The position numbers and the translations under genes are program-made. From Flavobacteriales bacterium (GTDB lineage Bacteria > Bacteroidota > Bacteroidia > Flavobacteriales_D > Sanyastnellaceae), in the NCBI GenBank assembly GCA_947460525.1, contig CANHIV010000075.1, positions 1 to 6,102 on the forward strand: a stretch of DNA of 6,102 nt, in the 5' to 3' direction. Below the pieces are notes generated by a model. That model was given only the letters and a program-made list of their open reading frames with translations. It was not told the DNA's origin and searched no databases. Of the stretch, positions 1 through 4,996 are shown one piece after another (within the stretch, counting starts at the first letter, position 1; the number at the start of each line of letters is the position of its first letter).

Positions 1-1
1 C

Positions 2-328
2 GCTGACCAACTGGGAATATCGCAACCTGAATACTCCCGCCTGGAAAACGGTTTCAGAAAAGTACGCCTCGAAGACTTTAAAAAACTCTCGAAAATCTAC
101 GACGTTCATATCAATATCCTCATGACTCGCGAAGCTGAATACGAATACGAACCCAAATCAAAAAAGAAAGCCTCCACCTCTACACCATCTTTCCAGGATG
201 TTCAAATTACTCAACTCCTCGATCAACACGCTCAAATCCTGCAATTCCTCAAACAATCTAATATGGACTCCATTCAAATCATTCAAAAACTTATTCCCCA
301 CCAAAATATCTCTCACAATACAATATAA
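2..328 (+). CDS. XRE/Cro-type helix-turn-helix transcriptional regulator, 5' end missing
   Basis: The reading frame is open from base 2 to the TAA at 326-328, giving the last 108 residues; the true start lies left of the window. The first 40 or so residues read as the second half of a Cro/C1-type HTH domain: ADQLGISQPEYSRLENG is the recognition-helix region (the family pattern is LGISQ-x-x-YSRxExG), followed by LEDFKKLSKIYDV, the usual fourth and fifth helices. After it comes a charged linker rich in Glu, Tyr, Lys and Ser, then a Gln/Ile/Leu-rich stretch (QITQLLDQHAQILQFLKQ) that looks amphipathic and may mediate oligomerisation. This is a cytoplasmic DNA-binding protein; its target cannot be told from the sequence. 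No enzymatic or peptidase domain follows the HTH. A strong terminator begins 37 bases after the stop, so it is the last gene of its transcript. An ATG at 122 would drop the HTH and is not the start. Confidence 0.85.
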   Translation, partial: ADQLGISQPEYSRLENGFRKVRLEDFKKLSKIYDVHINILMTREAEYEYEPKSKKKASTSTPSFQDVQITQLLDQHAQILQFLKQSNMDSIQIIQKLIPHQNISHNTI

Positions 329-365
329 TTCCTTCTGTTTTTTCTCTTTTGTCCTTCATTACCCT

Positions 366-394
366 AAAGGAGAGGAGCCATCCTCTCCTTTTTT
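366..394 (+). terminator. Rho-independent terminator of the HTH regulator gene
   Basis: A perfect 11-bp stem, AAAGGAGAGGA (366-376) pairing with TCCTCTCCTTT (381-391), closes a GCCA tetraloop. It is followed by further T residues to 394, so six T's run from 389 to 394. It lies 37 bases after the regulator stop codon and upstream of the next plus-strand gene, separating the two transcription units. Confidence 0.9.
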
Positions 395-409
395 ATGCCT
401 CTAGCCAAT

Positions 410-461
410 GTTTTTCAACTTTTTTCGAGCTGATTTTCAATCAATTAAAAAGTTTTTCAAC
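410..461 (+). repeat. Three phased 10-bp direct repeats upstream of the receiver-like gene
   Basis: GTTTTTCAAC occurs at 410-419 and again, identically, at 452-461. A near-copy, GATTTTCAAT, lies between them at 432-441 (consensus GWTTTTCAAY). The start-to-start spacings are 22 and 20 bp, about two helical turns, so all three would face the same side of the DNA. They sit 65-117 bases ahead of the ATG at 527, where an upstream activator or operator array would be expected. The region is AT-rich, so chance similarity is possible; the two identical copies are the solid part of the observation. Confidence 0.4.
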
Positions 462-469
462 AATTTATG

Positions 470-477
470 TAACCTTT
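470..477 (+). promoter_or_regulatory. Weak candidate -7 element for the receiver-like gene
   Basis: TAACCTTT departs from the Bacteroidota -7 consensus TAnnTTTG at two positions. It lies about 50 bases before the ATG at 527 and just after the last GTTTTTCAAC repeat. No clear TTG is seen at the -33 distance. If it is used, the leader is about 45 bases, C/A-rich and without a Shine-Dalgarno sequence. The poor match would fit a promoter that depends on an activator, which is inference only. Confidence 0.25.
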
Positions 478-526
478 TATCTCCTGCTGCCGTTCAACTA
501 CCCAACAACAACAAACACTCAGCAAA

Positions 527-1006
527 ATGAAAACAAATAACAACAACACAGCGCAAACCAAAGTAATGGTGGTTTCTCAAAACGCTACTTTCGCTCAAGA
601 TGTGAAAAACGTTCTTAACGAAAACTTTGAAGTGCTTGCTTCTACCAACGCTGCTGAAGCTTTTGACCTTCTTCTTCCTGAACAAGTTCAAGTGCTTGTT
701 GTTGACCAATTCCTTAACGGTACTACTGGTGCTGAATTCCTTCAGTCTGTTAACCAACAGTTCCCTCAAGTAAAAGCGGTTTTTGTTGCGCAAAACAGCA
801 ACGAATTGAACTGGGAGTCTCTTCTTAACGATAGCCGCCCTTTCCGTGTAGTTTCTGTTCCTGTTAACCTTAAAGCTTTAGAAAATCACGTGGCTGACGC
901 TGCTGAGCGTTTCCACCAAGAATTCGAAAACGACCAAACTTTGGAATTCTTGAACCGTCAAAATCAGCAAATGCAATTCCTTTTGACGCAGAGCTTGCTT
1001 TCTTAA
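527..1006 (+). CDS. Stand-alone degenerate receiver (CheY-like) domain protein
   Basis: The 159-residue protein has one response-regulator receiver-like domain (about residues 11-123) and a short C-terminal tail, with no DNA-binding or enzymatic output domain. The phosphoacceptor region is recognisable: VQVLVVDQFLNGTTGAEFL aligns with the canonical LLDxxMPxxDGxEL, giving Asp60 as the acceptor. Other active-site positions are lost. The acidic pair after strand 1 is Ser17-Gln18, the strand-4 Thr/Ser position appears to be Val, and the conserved Lys before the cis-Pro is Val111 (VSVPVNL). Normal Mg2+-dependent phosphorylation is therefore doubtful; it may act as a pseudo-receiver binding a partner. 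Asn plus Gln make up about 24% of residues (20 Asn, 18 Gln). Asn is encoded by AAC 17 times out of 20, and GCT, GTT, CTT and TTC dominate, suggesting high expression. The ATG at 527 is preceded by an A/C-rich leader with no Shine-Dalgarno. The gene appears monocistronic. Confidence 0.8.
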   Translation: MKTNNNNTAQTKVMVVSQNATFAQDVKNVLNENFEVLASTNAAEAFDLLLPEQVQVLVVDQFLNGTTGAEFLQSVNQQFPQVKAVFVAQNSNELNWESLLNDSRPFRVVSVPVNLKALENHVADAAERFHQEFENDQTLEFLNRQNQQMQFLLTQSLLS

Positions 1007-1036
1007 AAATGCTGTCCGTACAGGGATGTCGGATTA

Positions 1037-1051
1037 GTTGTTGTTGTTGTT
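1037..1051 (+). repeat. (GTT)5 trinucleotide repeat between convergent genes
   Basis: Five perfect GTT units lie 31 bases after the receiver-gene stop and run into the stop codon of the convergent minus-strand gene. In the plus-strand transcript the repeat could pair over 12 bases with CAACAACAACAA in the leader of the same gene (503-514). Read from the minus strand it is (AAC)5. Confidence 0.6.
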
Positions 1052-1598
1052 AATTCAAGGCGGCTCTTTGGTCGCCTTGTTTCATTTTTAAGTACTCCTT
1101 ACTCAAGCCTGCCATCAAAGCTGAAAAGCTGTCCATGGCCGCCTGGGTTTCTTCAGAAATCTTCTCTCTTCTTAATCGCAATACCAATAACCCATAAAGG
1201 GCCTGCAAACACAACTCTACCTCGTTGGTGCCTATACCCTTTGCCTTAATGGCGTAATCCTCCATATTGGGCTTGGCAACTTCATACAACGACAAATAAT
1301 CGGAATCTTTGGAGACTTTCAATAATGATTGATGCAAATACGTGAGCTCGGTCATGATCTCATCCAGCTCTGACAAATGTCCGCGCTGCTCCAAGCGCTC
1401 TGCCTTCATGTCCCTCACCATTTTCTGAAACCACTGCTTCTCGGCTTGGTGTTCCTCCTCACTCTGTGCATAAGTGGAAATAAATCCCTCCAATGCCTCC
1501 ACATCAAAGTGAACCGCTCTCACCAAATCTTCCATCTGCCACATGAACAGCAAATACTCTGCTGCTCCATTCCAATATTTCTGTTGTGCCAATAACAT
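1050..1598 (-). CDS. DUF4924-type protein of unknown function
   Basis: This is an all-helical-looking soluble protein of 182 residues with no signal peptide or membrane segment. It resembles the Bacteroidota DUF4924 family as I remember it: an N-terminal AEYLLFMWQMEDLVRA (residues about 13-28), a central charged helix with REQ-type repeats, a GHLSEL turn, and a C-terminal LCLQALYGLLVLRLRREKISEET block. The function of the family is not known. I chose the ATG at 1598 rather than 1622. It sits one base after the upstream OmpH-like stop (TAATATG), and family members start with a similar ML-x-A motif, whereas the earlier ATG would add eight residues overlapping the upstream gene. It is the last gene of the leftward operon, and its near-zero gap suggests translational coupling to the OmpH-like gene. 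Its 3' end faces the receiver-like gene. Confidence 0.75.
   Translation of the reverse strand: MLLAQQKYWNGAAEYLLFMWQMEDLVRAVHFDVEALEGFISTYAQSEEEHQAEKQWFQKMVRDMKAERLEQRGHLSELDEIMTELTYLHQSLLKVSKDSDYLSLYEVAKPNMEDYAIKAKGIGTNEVELCLQALYGLLVLRLRREKISEETQAAMDSFSALMAGLSKEYLKMKQGDQRAALN
1056..1090 (+). terminator. Candidate terminator of the receiver-like gene, inside the 3' end of the convergent gene
   Basis: CAAGGCGGC (1056-1064) pairs with GGTCGCCTTG across a short CTTT loop, giving about ten pairs including two G-T wobbles. The hairpin is followed by the imperfect T-rich tail TTTCATTTTT. It falls in the last codons of the minus-strand DUF4924-type gene, so the plus-strand transcript would run a little antisense into it. 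The T tract is interrupted, so termination strength is uncertain. On the minus strand the hairpin is followed by an A/C-rich tract and is not a terminator. Confidence 0.4.
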
Positions 1599-1599
1599 A

Positions 1600-2226
1600 T
1601 TACTTCGATTTTTCGGCTGCATACTCTGCGTTCAATCCCGCCAAAACCTCTGCAGTAACATTAAACGCTGGGTTGCCATGCAAAACAATAGGTATGCCTT
1701 CCTGATAATTCAATACAAAATCAATGTTCTTGTTCTTGGCAAACTTGGCCAAATACTTCTCCACGCGCTTGTTTAACTCCTTCATCATGGCTTCCTTCTT
1801 TACTGAAATGTCATTGGACATCTTGGCATCCAACTCCTGAATCTCTCCATCCAATTGGGCCAAGCGTTCTTGAACCGTGCGGGCCTCATCCTCTGGCAAT
1901 TGCTTGCTATTGGCATACTGAATCAATTCTTGCGCTTCCTTCTCTCGCTTGGCATATTCCTTTTGAAATTGCGCATCCGCTCCCTTTAAAGTGCTTTCCA
2001 ATTGGGCTTCTTTGTCTTTGATAAATCGGTATTGCGAATTGATGCTATCGCCATTGACATAGGCCACAACAGCCGACTTGACATTGGCGGTATCCACAAA
2101 AGCGCTCGCCACTGGTACATTCTCTAACGCCTCTTCCGCAGATCCTCCGTTTCCTTTTAAAAACAAAACGATAATCAAAGCAAATTGTATGGCCATCACG
2201 CCAATAATCCAAATGTTCTTTTTCAT
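1600..2226 (-). CDS. OmpH/Skp-like periplasmic chaperone-family protein
   Basis: The 208-residue protein begins with MKKN and a roughly 19-residue hydrophobic segment (about 5-23), a signal peptide or membrane anchor. A G-S-A site at 28-30 could be cleaved, but the long hydrophobic core also fits an anchor. There is no lipobox Cys. The OmpH domain follows: a first strand VVAYVNGDSI (53-62), a long Lys/Glu/Gln-rich coiled-coil (about 65-160) forming the tentacle helices, and a C-terminal FVLNYQEGIPIVL with FNVTAEVLAGLN, the usual closing pattern. Skp-type proteins are periplasmic trimers that hold unfolded outer-membrane proteins; this role is inferred from the family. It is not next to bamA or another ompH here, so it is likely a divergent paralogue. 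Its start overlaps the upstream stop as ATGA, and its stop lies one base before the DUF4924-type ATG. Confidence 0.85.
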   Translation of the reverse strand: MKKNIWIIGVMAIQFALIIVLFLKGNGGSAEEALENVPVASAFVDTANVKSAVVAYVNGDSINSQYRFIKDKEAQLESTLKGADAQFQKEYAKREKEAQELIQYANSKQLPEDEARTVQERLAQLDGEIQELDAKMSNDISVKKEAMMKELNKRVEKYLAKFAKNKNIDFVLNYQEGIPIVLHGNPAFNVTAEVLAGLNAEYAAEKSK

Positions 2227-2456
2227 GGGGTGGGTAAAAGTTTTTTTAAATCTTCATGCATGGTATTCATTCTCTCCATCACACCCGACTCTGCTTGCTG
2301 AATCCACGCTTGAACACCTTCCAAGGTGTACAATTCTTTGTCAAACTTGAAGGTTTGTCGGCAACGCCCTCCTTCAAATTCTACCAAATACTTTCCATTG
2401 TATTCATGGATGGCTATCCGCAAATGGGGATGAGGAATTTGTCCTATCAATCGCAT
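2223..2456 (-). CDS. Small conserved-looking protein of unknown function (77 aa)
   Basis: The 77-residue protein starts with RLIGQIPHPHLRIAIHEYNG, continues with a beta-rich GKYLVEFEGGRCRQTFKF segment, and ends in a helical half (VQAWIQQAESGVMERMNTMHEDL). It has no signal peptide or membrane span and one Cys (Cys32). The 'PHP-x(2,3)-I...NGKYLV-x-E-x-G-x(3)-QT-K' layout resembles small Bacteroidota proteins I have seen annotated as hypothetical; I cannot name a family or function. The gene starts 17 bases after the MFS stop and overlaps the OmpH-like start by ATGA, so it appears translationally coupled. Its place inside the operon and its protein-like composition make it a real gene. Confidence 0.75.
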   Translation of the reverse strand: MRLIGQIPHPHLRIAIHEYNGKYLVEFEGGRCRQTFKFDKELYTLEGVQAWIQQAESGVMERMNTMHEDLKKLLPTP

Positions 2457-2473
2457 ACAGCGAAATTATAACC

Positions 2474-3700
2474 TCAGACGTGGGCTTGTGCAGATAATTT
2501 TTTAATTCTTCTAACAATCCACAATGAAACAAGTGTAAAGGTCACCGCCATGTAACCTACAATGGGGTAGTTTTCCAACGGGGAATACTCGTCTGCTTGC
2601 GTTATTATCGCTCCCGCTATAATGGCGCTGCTGCCTGAAGCCCAACTTTGTGCTGAACTATTCAAGCTCATAAAACCCGCTCTGTGCTTGGGATTGACCA
2701 CCGCTGAAATGATGGTGTTGGCGGGTATCATTCGGCCTGAGATGAACGTGAAGAAAAACAATGCAATGAACATCACCCAACCCAATGAAACCGGTGGCAA
2801 ATGGGTATTGATCAACATGGTAATGCAAGACAAAAAAGCGAACAATGTAAATATTCGAAACCTTCCAAAACGATCCACCGCCTTCCCTATCGAAATACCG
2901 GACAAAACAGTAGCTGCGCCGCCTGCAATGTAGATGTACTTGATTTCACTTTGCGCCAAGCCAACATTGTTAATGAAATAAGGCGTCAAAAAACTAATGA
3001 CCGTGAATTGCCCCAACACCAATAAAACAGTAAAGAGGAGAGCGTTTCTTTGAATCTTAGATTCCAAAACACCCCTTACGGTTTCCATAGGATCAAAGGC
3101 TTCTTTTCGATTCAGGTGGGCATTGATGGGCGGAATGATGCGCCATGCCATCCACCCGATTACTGCACTCAAAGCACTTACTGTGTAAAATGGGACGTGC
3201 CAATTGTTGTCAAATACATCCACCAAAATCAAGGCAATCGGAACGCCCAAAACTGCCGCCAACGAAAACGCCAATGTCACAATCCCCATGGCCTTTCCTC
3301 GTCTTTCCAATGGAATCAAATCGCCCACAATGGACATGACCAATCCCCCCAATAAACCTCCGGTCAACCCCGTTAATACTCGGGTTCCGATAAACAAATA
3401 ATAGTTCAAATGAACATCGCCCGTTGTTGGAATGATGGCCGAGGACAATGTGCCCACCATAAATCCCGTATAGGCGCAAAGCAGCGCCTTTCTTCTGTCC
3501 AAATTGTCCAAATAAAATACACCTAGAAAGGAAGATAATCCTGCAGCCAATCCATAAGAGGAAACCAAAAGTCCATAGGCACCAGGACCTATCAGCAACT
3601 CTTTCTTGAGGATATCACCCATCGGCATCATGATCATAAAATCGACGATGTTGGTGAACTGAATCGCCGCTAAAATCAACAATATCCTGCGCTCATTCAT
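2474..3700 (-). CDS. MFS transporter, DHA1 (drug:H+ antiporter-1) type
   Basis: The 408-residue polytopic inner-membrane protein is of normal MFS length, with about 12 predicted helices. Signature features are the first-helix region TNIVDFMIMMPMG, a motif-A-like loop after helix 2 (LDNLDRRKAL, about 65-74), GDLIPLERRGKAMG between helices 4 and 5 (about 126-139), a helix-5 motif AAVLGVPIA typical of exporters, and the second-half motif-A copy GKAVDRFGRFR (about 272-282). These point to a proton-coupled DHA1-type efflux carrier such as the AraJ/PbuE-like groups. The substrate cannot be read from the sequence. The ATG at 3700 overlaps the acyltransferase stop by eight bases. A GTG six bases upstream (3706) is possible but less likely in this phylum. 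The tight coupling suggests it moves a compound made or modified by the acyltransferase, which is inference. Confidence 0.88.
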   Translation of the reverse strand: MNERRILLILAAIQFTNIVDFMIMMPMGDILKKELLIGPGAYGLLVSSYGLAAGLSSFLGVFYLDNLDRRKALLCAYTGFMVGTLSSAIIPTTGDVHLNYYLFIGTRVLTGLTGGLLGGLVMSIVGDLIPLERRGKAMGIVTLAFSLAAVLGVPIALILVDVFDNNWHVPFYTVSALSAVIGWMAWRIIPPINAHLNRKEAFDPMETVRGVLESKIQRNALLFTVLLVLGQFTVISFLTPYFINNVGLAQSEIKYIYIAGGAATVLSGISIGKAVDRFGRFRIFTLFAFLSCITMLINTHLPPVSLGWVMFIALFFFTFISGRMIPANTIISAVVNPKHRAGFMSLNSSAQSWASGSSAIIAGAIITQADEYSPLENYPIVGYMAVTFTLVSLWIVRRIKKLSAQAHV

Positions 3701-4943
3701 GACCACTCCATTGCTGCATTCTGACTTGCAATTCCTTCTCTACTTCCGTCTTCCATGGCTGTCGCATATCCTCTGTTTTGTAATCCAATGACTGTGTCAT
3801 CCATTTCACAAATAAATTGGGAATTGTACGGGAGTGCCTAATCACATTGGCATATTCCACCGGCATTGCACCCATCGCCGACTTGATTTCGACAGCTGTT
3901 CTTCCAAAAACGATTTGCTTTACTTTTTTCTCAATACCCAAATCCACAAAATCATACAGCATCCTTGAATACAAGTATATCTCTTTGTTCACGTGGTAAT
4001 CCAATCCCACCAAATGGGCTTCCATCTCGTCATCCAAAATGGCCACTGAAAATCCCACAATATTGCCATTCCACTTGTAGGCCCTAAAGACCATGGATTC
4101 CCCCAACCGTTGTTTCATGGTGCACAATGCCTTGGATGAAAGAGGAAGCCAACGATTCTGGGCTTGCTCATACACCTGTTGGTAAAGCGGATACCAAAGC
4201 GATTCGTGCTGCTTCATCTCTTCCCATGTCCAAAACTCGGATGTGACTTCCACTGATTTCTTATAAGCAGTAATGGCTTTGGACCTGAACTTAGAAATGA
4301 GACCGTTGGTGTAATCCTCAAAATTGTTCCAATTGGGTAAAACAGGCAAAACCATAATGGGATCGGCAGGAATAGGCCCAAAACCGCACTTCTTCAACTC
4401 CTGAACGAGTTCCTTTTGGTAACAAGTAAAATCTTTGATCAAGCAAATACCCACTTTCTGTCCATGCTTTTGAAAATGATCTACAGCCTCATTCATGGCC
4501 TCACACAACAAATCCGCTTTTATTTCCGCAGTCAACACTTTGTTGAAGGAGAAACCATGTGGACCTGAAACAAATGGATTTCCGCACAACAGTACTTTCT
4601 GAACCTGCGAAGCGACACTCCATTTTTTGGCCAACCAATTGGCCAAACTTCCTCTTTCCTCGCCCCCTCGCCAATCTTCTGTATAAAACTTAGAAAGAAA
4701 AAACAAGGCTACTCCAGCCGGCTCCTGGTTGTACTTGAACAAAACCAAGGAGCAGTGGTACTCCTCTTGTATCGCTTGAATATACTGTTGTTTTAAGAAG
4801 ATCGAATCCAAAAAAACTTCGAATTCTGTTGGAATATTGCGCCAATCATTGACCCAAGCCAACTCGGCCTTGCTCTTGCCACACAAGAAATCCGTCCACG
4901 AACATCCCTTTTTCACTTCCTTCGATTCTATGGCAAACATCAT
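3693..4943 (-). CDS. FemAB/GNAT-like acyltransferase
   Basis: The 416-residue cytoplasmic protein has two acyltransferase-like halves and no signal peptide or membrane span. The N-terminal half (about 40-200) contains CGNPFVSGPHGFSF (about 120-133), a block I recall from Bacteroidota proteins annotated as GNAT or FemAB-like. The C-terminal half has LISKFRSKAITAYKKS (about 215-230), a basic helix typical of FemAB folds. It continues with strands VFRAYKWNGNIVGFSVAI and MEAHLVGLDY, an NKEIYLYSRMLYD helix, and the closing FGRTAVEIKSAMGA (about 346-359). Such enzymes transfer an acyl or aminoacyl group to an amine; donor and acceptor are unknown here. A GTG at 4946 precedes two ATGs at 4943 and 4940. 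I chose 4943 because the next Met is about 150 residues in. It is first in a five-gene operon and overlaps the MFS gene, and an exact TAnnTTTG box lies five bases upstream. Confidence 0.7.
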   Translation of the reverse strand: MMFAIESKEVKKGCSWTDFLCGKSKAELAWVNDWRNIPTEFEVFLDSIFLKQQYIQAIQEEYHCSLVLFKYNQEPAGVALFFLSKFYTEDWRGGEERGSLANWLAKKWSVASQVQKVLLCGNPFVSGPHGFSFNKVLTAEIKADLLCEAMNEAVDHFQKHGQKVGICLIKDFTCYQKELVQELKKCGFGPIPADPIMVLPVLPNWNNFEDYTNGLISKFRSKAITAYKKSVEVTSEFWTWEEMKQHESLWYPLYQQVYEQAQNRWLPLSSKALCTMKQRLGESMVFRAYKWNGNIVGFSVAILDDEMEAHLVGLDYHVNKEIYLYSRMLYDFVDLGIEKKVKQIVFGRTAVEIKSAMGAMPVEYANVIRHSRTIPNLFVKWMTQSLDYKTEDMRQPWKTEVEKELQVRMQQWSGHE

Positions 4944-4948
4944 CACAA

Positions 4949-4956
4949 CAAAGCTA
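4949..4956 (-). promoter_or_regulatory. -7 promoter element of the five-gene leftward operon
   Basis: Read on the minus strand this is TAGCTTTG, an exact match to the Bacteroidota -7 consensus TAnnTTTG. It ends only five bases before the ATG at 4943, so transcription would begin at or very near the start codon, giving a leaderless or nearly leaderless mRNA. No clear TTG is found at the -33 distance, which falls in the A/T-rich stretch near 4974-4985. Confidence 0.55.
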
Positions 4957-4965
4957 AGAACGGAA

Positions 4966-4973
4966 TACCTTTG
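4966..4973 (+). promoter_or_regulatory. -7 promoter element of the seven-helix membrane protein gene
   Basis: TACCTTTG matches TAnnTTTG exactly and ends 23 bases before the ATG at 4997. Transcription starting about five bases downstream would give a short leader of under 20 bases, A-rich and without Shine-Dalgarno. A clear -33 TTG is missing. The element lies nine bases from the oppositely oriented box at 4949-4956. Confidence 0.5.
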
Positions 4974-4996
4974 ACATCGAAAAAATAAAGTTAACC

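Noticed and set aside
349..540. A 63-codon plus-strand open frame between the HTH regulator and the receiver-like gene
   Set aside because: It runs through the strong intrinsic terminator at 366-394 and the AT-rich repeat region, has low-complexity Phe/Ser/Leu content, and overlaps the receiver-like start. It is not protein-like.
503..548. The AAC repeats as a CRISPR-like or microsatellite array
   Set aside because: There are only three to four units and no spacers; they are noted instead for complementarity to the (GTT)5 tract.
494..793. A 99-codon minus-strand open frame opposite the receiver-like gene
   Set aside because: It is antisense to a well-supported receiver domain. The open frame is explained by the strong codon bias of that gene.
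1008..1028. A small hairpin (CTGT-ACGG-ACAG on the minus strand, followed by CATTTTT) as terminator of the leftward operon
   Set aside because: The stem has only four pairs. The T tract is short, and I cannot tell it from chance.
2457..2473. TAATTTCG on the minus strand as a promoter for the 77-aa gene
   Set aside because: It differs from TAnnTTTG at one position and lies only a few bases from the ATG in a 17-base gap. Read-through from the MFS gene is the simpler explanation.
3210..3479. Minus-strand and plus-strand open frames of 65-101 codons inside the MFS gene
   Set aside because: They are shadow frames of the transporter with repetitive Gly or Pro/Asn composition and no start context.
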